From positions 1 through 54,070 of the forward strand of contig NZ_SMTG01000010.1 of the NCBI RefSeq assembly GCF_004358165.1: a stretch of 54,070 bases of DNA, written 5' to 3'. The notes under the pieces were generated by a model. It did not search any database, was not told the DNA's origin, and saw only the letters and a program-made list of their open reading frames with translations. This stretch comes from Luteimonas terrae. GTDB taxonomy: Bacteria; Pseudomonadota; Gammaproteobacteria; Xanthomonadales; Xanthomonadaceae. The translations under genes were made by a program, and so were the position numbers. Below, piece after piece: positions 38,370 to 46,957 of this stretch. Numbering within the stretch: position 1 is the first letter of the stretch; each line of letters begins with the position of its first letter.

Positions 38370-39971
38370 TCAGTGTCGGAAGTGACGCACGCCGGTGAAC
38401 ACCATCGCGATGCCATGCTCGTCGGCCGCGGCGATGGTCTCGTGGTCGCGCATCGAGCCGCCCGGCTGGATGACGGCCTGGATGCCGGCTTCGGCCGCGG
38501 CGTCGATGCCATCGCGGAACGGGAAGAACGCGTCGGACGCCATCACCGAACCTGGCACGACCAGGCCCGCATCACCGGCCTTGATGCCTGCGATGCGCGC
38601 CGAATACACGCGGCTCATCTGGCCGGCGCCGACGCCGATCGTGCGCTGGTCCTTCGCATAGACGATCGCGTTCGACTTCACGAACTTCGCCACCTGCCAG
38701 GCGAACAGCAGGTCGCGCAGCTGCGCGTCGGTCGGCGCGAGCTTCGTCACGACCTTCAGCTCGTCGGCGGTGACTTCGCGGATGTCGGCGGTCTGCATCA
38801 GCAGTCCCGAGCCGACGCGCTTGACGTCGATGTTGTTGCGACCCTCGCCATGCGGGATGCGCAGTACGCGCACATTGGCCTTCTTCGTCGCGTACTCGAG
38901 CGCCGCGTCGTCGTAGTCGGGTGCGATGAGCACCTCGACGAACTGGCGGTCGAGGATGACCTTCGCGGTCGCCGCGTCGAGCTTGCGGTTGAAGGCGATG
39001 ATGCCGCCGAAGGCCGAGGTCGGATCGGTGGCGTAGGCGAGTTCGTAGGCATCGCCACAGGCCGCGCCGACGGCCACGCCGCAGGGGTTGGCGTGCTTGA
39101 CGATCACGCAGGCCGGGGCGTCGAACTGGCGCACGCATTCCCAGGCCGCATCGCTGTCGGCGATGTTGTTGTACGAGAGTTCCTTGCCCTGCAGCTGGGT
39201 GAACGTGGCCAGCGTGCCGGCCACCGGAAACAGGTCGCGATAGAACGCGGCCTGCTGGTGCGGGTTCTCGCCGTAGCGCAGGTCCATGATCTTGACGAAG
39301 TTGCCGTTGGTCTGCGCCGGGAAGGGCGCGCGTGCGGCCGCGCCGGCATCCGACGGCTCGGCGATCGCCGACAGCACGTCGCTGATGCGCGCGTCGTACT
39401 GGGCCACGCGGTTGAACGCGGCGACCGACAGCGCGAAGCGCGTCTGCGCCGACAGTGCGCCGTCGTGGGCGTCGAGTTCGGCCAGCAGCGCGTCGTACTG
39501 CGCTGGATCGGTCGCGACCGCGACGTGCGCGAAATTCTTCGCCGCCGCACGCAGCATCGCCGGGCCGCCGATGTCGATGTTCTCGACGATGTCGTCGAAC
39601 TTCGCGTCGGGCGCATAGGCGACGCGCTCGAAGGGATAGAGGTTGAGCACCAGCAGGTCGATCGCGTCGATGCCGTGTTCGGCCATCACCGCGTCGTCGG
39701 TACCGCGGCGCCCGAGCAGGCCACCATGGACCTTCGGATGCAGGGTCTTGACCCGTCCGTCCATGATCTCCGGAAATCCGGTCACGTCGCTGACATCGCG
39801 CACGGTGAGGCCGGCCTCGCGCAGCGCCTTGGCGGTGCCGCCGGTCGACAGCAGTTCGACGTTGCGCGCGGCGAGTGCGCGGGCCAGTTCGAGCAGGCCG
39901 GTCTTGTCGGACACCGACAGCAGGGCACGGCGGATCGCGACGGGCGCGCCGGACGGAACGGAGACGGTCAT
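38370..39971 (-). CDS. purH: Bifunctional AICAR transformylase / IMP cyclohydrolase
   Basis: This 533-residue enzyme performs the last two steps of IMP synthesis. The N-terminal cyclohydrolase (MGS-like, about 1-200) shows [17 protein letters not shown] and [16 protein letters not shown]. The C-terminal transformylase shows [29 protein letters not shown] (His and Lys of the active site) and [18 protein letters not shown]. Length and order are standard. ATG 39971 gives the normal N-terminus. The upstream fis gene lies 71 bp away, the order fis-purH seen in other gammaproteobacteria. Confidence 0.97.
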   Translation of the reverse strand: MTVSVPSGAPVAIRRALLSVSDKTGLLELARALAARNVELLSTGGTAKALREAGLTVRDVSDVTGFPEIMDGRVKTLHPKVHGGLLGRRGTDDAVMAEHGIDAIDLLVLNLYPFERVAYAPDAKFDDIVENIDIGGPAMLRAAAKNFAHVAVATDPAQYDALLAELDAHDGALSAQTRFALSVAAFNRVAQYDARISDVLSAIAEPSDAGAAARAPFPAQTNGNFVKIMDLRYGENPHQQAAFYRDLFPVAGTLATFTQLQGKELSYNNIADSDAAWECVRQFDAPACVIVKHANPCGVAVGAACGDAYELAYATDPTSAFGGIIAFNRKLDAATAKVILDRQFVEVLIAPDYDDAALEYATKKANVRVLRIPHGEGRNNIDVKRVGSGLLMQTADIREVTADELKVVTKLAPTDAQLRDLLFAWQVAKFVKSNAIVYAKDQRTIGVGAGQMSRVYSARIAGIKAGDAGLVVPGSVMASDAFFPFRDGIDAAAEAGIQAVIQPGGSMRDHETIAAADEHGIAMVFTGVRHFRH

Positions 39972-40042
39972 GGGAGTCGACTGCGGAGCGGGGAAGCCCG
40001 CGATTATAGCGACGGCGTGACCGACGCCGCCGGGGCTGCGGC

Positions 40043-40312
40043 TCAGGTCAGGCCGTACTCGCGCAACTTCTTGCGCAGCGTCGCACGGTGGATGCCCAGC
40101 ATCGCCGCAGCACGGCTCTGGTTGCCTTCGCAGAAGTTCAGCACTTCGACGAACAACGGAATCTCGAGTTCGCGCAGCGCGACCTCGTAGAGGTTGTCGG
40201 TGTCGTTGCCGTTGAGATCACCGAGGTAACGCTGGATCGAGGTCGCGACGTGCTCGCGCAGGGGCGTGCGCGGCGCTTCGCGCGAACTGCTGTCGGTGCG
40301 ATCTGCGTTCAA
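40043..40312 (-). CDS. fis: DNA-binding protein Fis
   Basis: This 89-residue nucleoid protein and transcription regulator binds A/T-rich bent sites, for example at rRNA promoters. The helix-turn-helix [24 protein letters not shown] at the C-terminus is nearly invariant. The start is proposed as TTG 40312 (LNADRTDSS), because no ATG or GTG gives the family N-terminus and the ATG farther upstream at 40405 adds 31 unrelated residues. In E. coli fis follows dusB; here it lies between purH and the zinc-ribbon gene, as in Xanthomonas. Confidence 0.92.
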   Translation of the reverse strand: MNADRTDSSSREAPRTPLREHVATSIQRYLGDLNGNDTDNLYEVALRELEIPLFVEVLNFCEGNQSRAAAMLGIHRATLRKKLREYGLT

Positions 40313-40438
40313 GGCGGCTCTCGGGAATGGCAGCGTCGACGTCGCCGCCGGCACGCAGTGCGCAGTCCGGACGACGGAGCGGCCGGCCAGTCTATCGCGG
40401 GCCACAGGCCCTCGCCAGCGCGAGAGGGCGTGCGCGAC

Positions 40439-41353
40439 TCAGAGGAAATCGAAAGCGAAAGACACCGCGCGCGTGTCCGCTTCGACGAGCTGCATCCGCA
40501 CGTCGGCACTGTGGCCGGCGGCGAGCGTCGGCGCCGGCGGCGGTCCGCCCAGATATTCTTCGACGGTGAACACGCGACTGCCGACCGCGCGGCCGTCGAT
40601 GTCCGACAGCGTGAGCCGCAGTCGTGGCCAGGCCTGCGCCCAGCGCGCGTCGTTGCGGAAGGTCGCGCTGGCCGACAGCTGGCCGGGCCGTGTGCGGTCG
40701 GGGCGCACGTCGCGCGCGAGCACGGTCAATGCGGTCGGCTCGCGCCACGCCGGCAGGCTGCAGCGCAGTGCACCGCACAGGCGGACGAGCGTCGGTCGCC
40801 ATGCGGGGTCGGCTGCCAGCCGTGCCCGGTCGGCAAGCAGGATCTGCAGGCCGAGCACTGCCGTAAGCACGACCACGGCGACGGACAGGCGCCGCTGCTG
40901 GCGTCGCGCGCGCGCGTCGCGCGGGACGGCGGCGCCGCGGCGCGCGAAGCTCGGCGATGTCCGGAGCGCGGCCGGCTTCTGTGCCGCAGCGGCCGCGGGC
41001 ACCGGGGGCCGCACCTCGTCGACGATGGTGTCTTCCGCAGTCGCGGGTGCGGCCGGCGCAGCGACTGCGTCGCCCGGCCGCGGAGCCGGTGGTTCGACGA
41101 CTGCCTCGGATGGAGGCGTCGACGCAGGGCGTGGCGTCGCCGGCGCATCGGAGTCGAGCGGCGCCCCGGGCTTCGCTTCGGCGACGACTGGCGCGTCTTC
41201 CGCGACCGGCGCCTTCAACAGGGACGCAACGGACACCTGCGGTTGCGAGGCACTGCGCAGCACGCCGCGGCAGCGCGGGCAGCGCTCCGGCGGCTGGTCG
41301 GTCGCGGGGTCGGTTGCGACCAGTGAACCGCAGTGCTTGCAGTTGATGAACAT
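40439..41353 (-). CDS. DUF3426 zinc-ribbon membrane protein
   Basis: The 304-residue protein starts with a zinc ribbon (MFINCKHCGSLV and RCPRCRGVL, four cysteines), followed by a long alanine/proline-rich linker (about 45-150), one membrane helix (LSVAVVVLTAVLGLQILLA, about 155-173) and a C-terminal DUF3426 domain containing CGALRCSLP and ATFRNDARWAQAWPRLRLTL. The ribbon faces the cytoplasm and DUF3426 the periplasm. The role is unknown. Its place between prmA and fis is typical of Xanthomonadaceae and Pseudomonas. Confidence 0.88.
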   Translation of the reverse strand: MFINCKHCGSLVATDPATDQPPERCPRCRGVLRSASQPQVSVASLLKAPVAEDAPVVAEAKPGAPLDSDAPATPRPASTPPSEAVVEPPAPRPGDAVAAPAAPATAEDTIVDEVRPPVPAAAAAQKPAALRTSPSFARRGAAVPRDARARRQQRRLSVAVVVLTAVLGLQILLADRARLAADPAWRPTLVRLCGALRCSLPAWREPTALTVLARDVRPDRTRPGQLSASATFRNDARWAQAWPRLRLTLSDIDGRAVGSRVFTVEEYLGGPPPAPTLAAGHSADVRMQLVEADTRAVSFAFDFL

Positions 41354-41395
41354 GCGGCTATTGAAGCATGCGGCCGCGACGCGGAATGCGGACGG

Positions 41396-42316
41396 TTAGC
41401 CGGCCTTGCGCACGCCGTCGATGCGCACCCAGTCGCCTTCGCGCGCGACCGCCAGCTGCTCGAACCACGGGCGATAGCGACGCAGCAGTTCCTCCTCCTG
41501 CCCGTCGAGAATGCCCGACAGCGCGATGCGCCCGCCGACCGCGACACGGTCGGCCAGCGTCTCGGCCAGCGCGTCGAGCGCGGTGGCGAGGATGTTGGCG
41601 ACGACGATCGGATAGGTGGCCTGCGGCGCTTCGGCCGGCAGGAACACCTCGAGCGCGTCGCCCACGCCGTTGCGCTCGGCATTGTCGTGCGAGGCGACCA
41701 GTGCCTGCGGATCATTGTCGACACCGATCGCACGCGCGGCGCCGAGCTTGAGCGCGGCCAGCGCGAGGATGCCGCTGCCGCAGCCGTAGTCGAGCACCTC
41801 GGTCCCGGCCAGCGCACCCTCGGCCGCCAGCGTGTCCAGCCACTGCAGGCACAGCGAGGTGGTCGGATGCGTGCCCGAGCCGAAGGCCAGGCCCGGGTCG
41901 AGCCGGATCACCACCGCATCGTCGCCTGCGCCTTCCGGCAGTTCGGCGTTCCACGGCACGATCCAGGTGCGCGCGCCGAACTGCAGCGGCGCGTACTGGT
42001 CCATCCACGCGCGTTCCCAGTCCTGGTCCTCGACGCTGCGGAAACCGGCGCGGGTCCAGTCCAGACCCGCGTCGAAGGATTCGAGCGCAGCCAGCACCGC
42101 CAGCGCATCGGTGTCGGCCTCGAACAGCGCGGTCAGCACGATGGAATGCCACAGCGGCGTCTCGCCCACGCCCGGCTCGAGGATCTGCTGCTCGTCCGAG
42201 GTATCGGCATCGGCGTCGAGCATCGTCACCGCCAGCGCGCCGACGTCTTCCAGGGCATGGGCGTAGCGCGGCTGCTCGGCTTCGGTGCAGCGCAGGCTCA
42301 GTTCGAGGAAGGGCAT
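41396..42316 (-). CDS. prmA: Ribosomal protein L11 methyltransferase
   Basis: This 306-residue cytoplasmic enzyme trimethylates ribosomal protein L11 using S-adenosylmethionine. The N-terminal substrate domain starts [10 protein letters not shown]. The catalytic domain has [21 protein letters not shown], the SAM-binding [20 protein letters not shown] and the NILATAL motif. ATG 42316 is preceded by a GATGCCC-type region without a strong Shine-Dalgarno sequence. The frame continues far upstream but is not conserved there. The DUF3426 gene follows 42 bp downstream. Confidence 0.95.
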   Translation of the reverse strand: MPFLELSLRCTEAEQPRYAHALEDVGALAVTMLDADADTSDEQQILEPGVGETPLWHSIVLTALFEADTDALAVLAALESFDAGLDWTRAGFRSVEDQDWERAWMDQYAPLQFGARTWIVPWNAELPEGAGDDAVVIRLDPGLAFGSGTHPTTSLCLQWLDTLAAEGALAGTEVLDYGCGSGILALAALKLGAARAIGVDNDPQALVASHDNAERNGVGDALEVFLPAEAPQATYPIVVANILATALDALAETLADRVAVGGRIALSGILDGQEEELLRRYRPWFEQLAVAREGDWVRIDGVRKAG

Positions 42317-42599
42317 CGGGAATCCGGGGTGGGGCAGGGGGCCGGGCATCTTGGTGCCCCGGCGGGGGCGCGTAAAGAGTCGCGCAGACCGTATCCGTGG
42401 CGCGCCCCGCCCGTCGGGGCCCGGGATGTGCGCGCCATCGCGCCGGCGACGCGTCGGCCGCCACAGTCCCGGATCGCACGCCTCTGGCCGGCATTGTCGC
42501 CGCGCCGGTCCGCTAGAATCCGCCTCCGAACCCCGCGCGGTCGCCATCGCGACGCCGGGACGGCCGCCGCGGGGGTGGCCGGATGTCGCAGGATCCGCC

Positions 42600-43571
42600 G
42601 TGACGCTTCGAGTGTTCGCCACCATCGCGCTGCTGGGAGTCCTCGTCGCCGCTCTGGCGATGTGGCGCCCGGCTGCGCCCGGTGTGGCGGACGCCGGTTT
42701 CGATCCGGTCCGCTTCGACGACGCGGACACGCGGTCGCTGCCGTTCCGTGCGGGCCTGCCGGACACGGCGGACCCGATCCGCCGCGAATCGGCATCGGCC
42801 TGGCCGCAGACGACGCGTCCGCTGCCGCGCGAGTTCGAACAGGCGCCCGATCTGTTCGCGTTCCGCCAGCGCCTGCAACCGCTGGCGACCGCCGGCGATG
42901 CCGACGCGCGCTGGCTGCTGAGCCGGGTCGACGAGTACTGCGCGGGGTTCGCGCGTGATCCGGCCGGTTTCGACCGAGACAGTGCGCTGATCCGGGGCCT
43001 GCAACTGGACGCGGCACGCGCGCTGGGCGCGGCGCGCGACCGCATCGGCACGCGCTGCGGCCGGTTCGTGCCCGACGACGCGGCGACCTTCGTGCAACTG
43101 GTCGAGCAGCGTCAGGACGCCGCCGAGGCCGGCAGCCTTGCCGCCGAGGCTGCGCTGCTGGCGATGGGCGCGCCGCTGCACGACGACATGGATTACCGCC
43201 GCGATCTGGTCGGTCGCGTGCAGGCCTCGCGCGACCCGGAGGCCTTCGTCGCGCTGGCGCCGGCGATGGGCGTGGCCGCCAGCGGCGACGTCGCCCTGGC
43301 CGATACCGTCTCCGGCACACAGGCCAGCGAATTCGCCTGGCAACTGGCCGCCTGCGACCTGGGCCTGGACTGCAGCGCCGACGGCGCGCTGATGACCCAG
43401 TACTGCGCCAATGGTGGCGTCTGCGCGCGTGATGCGCGGCAGGACTTTTCCTCGTTCGTGCGCGACGCGGCGGTGCCGCGGCAGGGCGCGGAAGAGATCG
43501 ATCGGATGAAGAACGCCCTGGTCGAGGATGCCCCCGCATCCCGGCAACTGCTCGGAATGGTGACACCATGA
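42600..43571 (+). CDS. Hypothetical membrane-anchored protein
   Basis: The 323-residue product has an N-terminal membrane helix ([17 protein letters not shown], about 5-21) and a long, mostly helical alanine/arginine/aspartate-rich domain with several cysteines ([38 protein letters not shown]). I recognise no family. GTG 42600 has AGGAT 7 bases upstream. A TAGAAT -10 candidate lies at 42513-42518, which leaves a leader of about 80 bases. The 283 bases between prmA and this gene hold the divergent promoters and nothing else I can identify. The stop overlaps the next gene (ATGA). Confidence 0.7.
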   Translation: MTLRVFATIALLGVLVAALAMWRPAAPGVADAGFDPVRFDDADTRSLPFRAGLPDTADPIRRESASAWPQTTRPLPREFEQAPDLFAFRQRLQPLATAGDADARWLLSRVDEYCAGFARDPAGFDRDSALIRGLQLDAARALGAARDRIGTRCGRFVPDDAATFVQLVEQRQDAAEAGSLAAEAALLAMGAPLHDDMDYRRDLVGRVQASRDPEAFVALAPAMGVAASGDVALADTVSGTQASEFAWQLAACDLGLDCSADGALMTQYCANGGVCARDARQDFSSFVRDAAVPRQGAEEIDRMKNALVEDAPASRQLLGMVTP

Positions 43572-44002
43572 AACGCATGCTCCCCCGCAAGCTCCGCTTC
43601 TGGCTCTGGGCCGCGCTGTTCGTCGGCTACTCGGTGGCCGTCGCCGGTGTCGTCGTCGATGCGGTCGGCGAAAACTACCGGCGCCTGTCGGATGTCGCGC
43701 GCACCACGACTGCGGCGCCGGTCGAGCAGCGCCAGCTCGGCGCCGCGCAGATCGCCGCGCTCTACCGCGCGCAGAGCGCCACGCCGTTCCTCGCGCTGCC
43801 GCCCGGCAGCACGTTCCGGGTCGTGTGGCCCGACGGGTCCACCGAACTGGTGCGGATCGTCAGCCAGTCCAGTCCGCACGGCGCGGTGCCGGTGGACGGC
43901 AGCCAGATCGAAGCCGCGCCCGTGCTCGACCGCGCACAGGCCGAACTGCAGGTCGTGCCGGTTTCGGTCGCGCCGCCACAGACGCAGTCCGCCGCGGACT
44001 GA
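43568..44002 (+). CDS. Hypothetical membrane-anchored protein, coupled to the preceding gene
   Basis: The 144-residue product has one N-terminal membrane helix (FWLWAALFVGYSVAVAGVVV, about 11-30) after a basic start ([10 protein letters not shown]), then a periplasmic domain with PPGSTFRVVWPDGSTELVRIVSQSS. The pattern suggests a small beta domain. I recognise no family. ATG 43568 overlaps the preceding stop, so the two unknown proteins are made together and may form a complex in the inner membrane. Confidence 0.7.
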   Translation: MKRMLPRKLRFWLWAALFVGYSVAVAGVVVDAVGENYRRLSDVARTTTAAPVEQRQLGAAQIAALYRAQSATPFLALPPGSTFRVVWPDGSTELVRIVSQSSPHGAVPVDGSQIEAAPVLDRAQAELQVVPVSVAPPQTQSAAD

Positions 44003-44011
44003 GCGCTTCGT

Positions 44012-44416
44012 TCAACCGGCGCGCCGCACGCGTGCGCGCCGTCGGCGTTCGGCCACGCCGGCCCAGAACACATGGCCGTGGAACTGCAGCAGGCTCAGCG
44101 CCAGCAGCGTCCATGCCAGATCGAGCGTCAGATACGCACCGGCCGCGCGGTTGAGGCCCTGCCACGTCGAGCGCCGCATCGCCAGGCTGCCTTCACCGAG
44201 CAGCGCGTGCAGCGCCTGGCCGGTCGACAGCGACGTCCAGCCGCCCTCGCGCAGCAGGCCCCAGGCGCCGTAGCCCAGACAGGCCACCACGGCCAGCGCC
44301 CAGCCCACGGCCAGCCACATCGAGATGCCATGCACGGCGCGGATGCGCGGCGACAGCTGCACCGCGCCGGTCGACCACGCCAGCGTCAGCAGCAGGGCCA
44401 GTTGCAGGAACACCAT
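44012..44416 (-). CDS. Small hypothetical membrane protein
   Basis: The 134-residue product has about four membrane helices: MVFLQLALLLTLAWSTGAVQL at the N-terminus, then ISMWLAVGWALAVVACLGYG, a loop with SLSTGQALHALLGEG, and DLAWTLLALSLLQFHGHVFW, with a basic tail. The 9 bp between its stop and the converging hypothetical gene hold no terminator. No family is recognised. AGGA precedes ATG 44416 poorly, so the start is uncertain by a few codons. Confidence 0.6.
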   Translation of the reverse strand: MVFLQLALLLTLAWSTGAVQLSPRIRAVHGISMWLAVGWALAVVACLGYGAWGLLREGGWTSLSTGQALHALLGEGSLAMRRSTWQGLNRAAGAYLTLDLAWTLLALSLLQFHGHVFWAGVAERRRRARVRRAG

Positions 44417-44581
44417 CGATCGGAGCCTCGCGGCAGGGCGCCGCAGGATGACCGGCCGCCGCCCGTCGCGGCATGAAGGCCGCAGCGGGCGTGTATCCTG
44501 ACGCCCCTCGCGCGGGCCGCGCGATCGCGGACCCACGCGTCCGCCCCCACGCGCTTCGCGCCTTCTAGACCTGCAGACACG

Positions 44582-45610
44582 ATGACCGGCGCTTCCAATC
44601 CGTCCAGCGGCACGCGTGCCGATACGTACGCGGCATCGTTGCGCCTGTCGGTCGCGCCGATGATGGACTGGACCGACGTGCACTGCCGGCAGTTCCACAG
44701 GCTGCTGGCGCCGGGCGCGCGGCTGTACACCGAAATGGTGCACGCCAAGGCGGTCATCCACGGCGATCGCACGCGGCTGCTGGCGTTGACGCCCGAGCAG
44801 GCGCCATTGGCCCTGCAGCTGGGCGGCAGCGAACCGGCCGCACTGGCCCAGGCCACGCACATCGCCGCCGACCACGGCTTCGACGAGGTCAATCTCAACT
44901 GCGGCTGCCCGTCCGACCGCGTGCAGGCCGGGCGGTTCGGTGCCTGCCTGATGCGCGAGCCGGCGCTGGTCGCCGAGTGCGTGGCTGCGATGTCAGCCGC
45001 CAGCGACGTGCCGGTGACGGTGAAATGCCGGCTCGGCGTCGACGACGATGCCGATTACGACGTGTTTGCGGACTTCGTCGATGGCGTCGTCGCAGCCGGT
45101 GCCGCGATGGTCGTCGTGCACGCGCGCAATGCCTGGTTGCAGGGGCTCTCGCCGAAGGAGAACCGCGACATTCCGCCGCTGCGCTACGACTGGGCGTACC
45201 GGCTCAAGCGCGAGCGTCCCGGTCTGCCGGTGGTGATCAACGGCGGCATCGCGACGCGGGAGGCGGCGCTGGCGCAGCTTGACCACGTCGACGGCGTGAT
45301 GCTCGGCCGCGCGGCGTATCACGACCCCTACGTGCTGCACGCGCTGGATGCGGCGCTGTCGGGCGGGCCGCTGCAGCCGCGCGCGGACCTGCTGCGCGCG
45401 CTGCGTCCCTATGTCGAAGCGCGGATGGCCGATGGCGTTGCGCTCAAGCACATCGTCCGCCACGTGCTGGGGCTGTTCCACGGCCAGCCCGGCGGACGCC
45501 TGTTCCGGCAGGTGCTCAGCGAGGGCGCCCATCGCCCGGGCGCGGACTGGCAGCTGGTCGAGCAGGCCTTGTCGGCGACCGAACACGCAGGTGCGCGCAG
45601 CGCCGCCTGA
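44582..45610 (+). CDS. dusA: tRNA-dihydrouridine(20/20a) synthase
   Basis: This 342-residue FMN enzyme reduces uridines 20/20a in the tRNA D-loop. Marks are LRLSVAPMMDWTDVHCRQF (about 20-38), the active-site cysteine Cys109 in NLNCGCPSDRVQ, HARNAWLQGLSPKENRDIPPL (the DusA-specific block) and INGGIATREAA. Length is standard. ATG 44582 is chosen because the family N-terminus begins about 19 residues in. A -10-like TATCCT lies at 44494-44499. Confidence 0.95.
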   Translation: MTGASNPSSGTRADTYAASLRLSVAPMMDWTDVHCRQFHRLLAPGARLYTEMVHAKAVIHGDRTRLLALTPEQAPLALQLGGSEPAALAQATHIAADHGFDEVNLNCGCPSDRVQAGRFGACLMREPALVAECVAAMSAASDVPVTVKCRLGVDDDADYDVFADFVDGVVAAGAAMVVVHARNAWLQGLSPKENRDIPPLRYDWAYRLKRERPGLPVVINGGIATREAALAQLDHVDGVMLGRAAYHDPYVLHALDAALSGGPLQPRADLLRALRPYVEARMADGVALKHIVRHVLGLFHGQPGGRLFRQVLSEGAHRPGADWQLVEQALSATEHAGARSAA

Positions 45611-45682
45611 CCGGAAGGTTTGCGGCGCCGTGCCGATCGGGCCATGATCGGCGGCCGTCCGAAGCTGAACGCAGACAGCCTT

Positions 45683-45698
45683 GTCAACGAAAAGTTAA
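45683..45698 (+). promoter_or_regulatory. Candidate 11-bp-spaced direct repeat upstream of the PhoP-type operon
   Basis: GTCAA (45683-45687) and GTTAA (45694-45698) are spaced 11 bp apart, the period used by OmpR/PhoP-family regulators. The site lies about 70 bp before the GTG start of the first gene of the operon, so autoregulation by its PhoP-like product is plausible. Five-base half sites are short, so this is tentative. Confidence 0.35.
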
Positions 45699-45765
45699 GG
45701 ACGGATTCACCGCCTTCGCCCGACCATCTCAAGCCCGATCATCGACCCGTCTCCAAGGAGCGGCC

Positions 45766-46125
45766 GTGCCTGTCCCGTCGTCCCGCCGACTGCCCCGAAC
45801 CGTGATCGTGACGCTGCTGTGCGTCGCGACGAGTGCGGTCGTGGCACAGGAGCCGCCGCCGAAGGGCCCGGCCCAGCGCGGGCCGGAGATGCGTGCGTCG
45901 ATGACCCGGCCGGAGATGTCGGGTCGCCAGCGGGTCCGTGACTCGATGACCGAATCGGTCCGCCGGATCGAACGCACCACCCGCGGTCGCGTGCTCAACA
46001 TCGAGCCGATGCATTCGGACGGGCGCGACCTCAACCGCGTGAAGGTCATGGACGAGAGCGGCCGCGTGCGGATCTACGTCGACGATCCGAACCGTGCCGC
46101 CCGTGCACGCGGCGACGACGATTGA
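45766..46125 (+). CDS. Small exported PepSY-like protein
   Basis: The 119-residue product has a signal peptide (LPRTVIVTLLCVATSAVVAQ, cleavage near Ala27-Gln28), a charged middle region, and a C-terminal segment RGRVLNIEPMHSDGRDLNRVKVMDESGRVRIYVDDP resembling a PepSY fold. AAGGAG lies 5 bases before GTG 45766. It precedes the PhoP/PhoQ-type pair in the same direction. Such small periplasmic proteins often modulate the adjacent sensor; that role is inferred here. Confidence 0.78.
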   Translation: MPVPSSRRLPRTVIVTLLCVATSAVVAQEPPPKGPAQRGPEMRASMTRPEMSGRQRVRDSMTESVRRIERTTRGRVLNIEPMHSDGRDLNRVKVMDESGRVRIYVDDPNRAARARGDDD

Positions 46126-46147
46126 TCCTGCATCCTCGCCCCCATTC

Positions 46148-46164
46148 ACGGCCGGTCCGGCCGT
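46148..46164. promoter_or_regulatory. 17-bp perfect palindrome upstream of the phoP-like gene
   Basis: ACGGCCGG-T-CCGGCCGT is symmetrical over 17 bases and lies between the PepSY-like gene and the response regulator, 17 bases before its ATG. It could be an operator or an RNA hairpin that affects the ribosome site. No known regulator fits. Confidence 0.35.
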
Positions 46165-46181
46165 CAGTCCGGAGTTGACCC

Positions 46182-46868
46182 ATGCGAATCCTGCTCGTCG
46201 AAGACGAAGCTCCCCTGCGTGAGACCCTCGCCGCGCGCCTGAAGCGCGAAGGCTTCGCCGTCGACGCCGCACAGGACGGCGAGGAAGGCCTGTACATGGG
46301 ACGCGAGGTGCCGTTCGACGTCGGCATCATCGATCTGGGTCTGCCGAAGATGTCGGGCATGGAGCTGATCAAGGCCCTGCGCGAGGAAGGCAAGCAGTTT
46401 CCGGTACTGATCCTGACCGCGCGTTCGAGCTGGCAGGACAAGGTCGACGGCCTCAAGCAGGGCGCCGACGACTACCTGGTCAAGCCCTTCCACGTCGAGG
46501 AACTGCTGGCGCGCATCAACGCGCTGGTGCGTCGCGCCGCCGGCTGGAGCAAGCCGACGCTCGAGTGCGGCACGGTCACGCTCGATCTGGCCGCGCAGAC
46601 CGTCAGCGTCGACGGCAAGAACGTCGATCTGACCAGTTACGAATACAAGGTGCTCGAGTATCTGATGATGCACGCCGGCGAACTGGTGTCGAAAGCGGAT
46701 CTCACCGAGCACATCTACCAGCAGGATTTCGATCGCGATTCGAACGTGCTGGAAGTCTTCATCGGCCGCCTGCGCAAGAAGCTCGATCCGGAAGGCACGC
46801 TCAAGCCGATCGAAACCGTCCGTGGTCGTGGCTATCGCTTCGCGATTCCGCGCAACGGCGAAGGATGA
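46182..46868 (+). CDS. phoP: OmpR-family response regulator, PhoP type
   Basis: This 228-residue regulator has a receiver with acidic Glu8/Asp9, phospho-acceptor Asp51 in IIDLGLPKMSG, Thr in ILTARSS, Lys101 in YLVKPFH, and a C-terminal winged helix with LTSYEYKVLEYLMMHAGELV, NVLEVFIGRLRKKLD and RGRGYRF. It is close to PhoP of Xanthomonas and Lysobacter. GGAG precedes ATG 46182. It is followed by the sensor kinase, with an 89-base gap. Control of envelope and Mg2+ or peptide responses is known for PhoP; here it is inferred. Confidence 0.92.
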   Translation: MRILLVEDEAPLRETLAARLKREGFAVDAAQDGEEGLYMGREVPFDVGIIDLGLPKMSGMELIKALREEGKQFPVLILTARSSWQDKVDGLKQGADDYLVKPFHVEELLARINALVRRAAGWSKPTLECGTVTLDLAAQTVSVDGKNVDLTSYEYKVLEYLMMHAGELVSKADLTEHIYQQDFDRDSNVLEVFIGRLRKKLDPEGTLKPIETVRGRGYRFAIPRNGEG

Positions 46869-46957
46869 TCCGGCGACGCCAGGCGCGGATTTCCGCACTG
46901 GCGCCGCGTGCGTCCGCCGCGCGGGTGCGCCGGCGGACGGTTGCACCGGTCTGAACG

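Noticed and set aside
45632..45652. GCCGATC/GATCGGC inverted repeat after dusA
   Set aside because: Only 7 bp with no T-run, which is expected by chance in GC-rich DNA.
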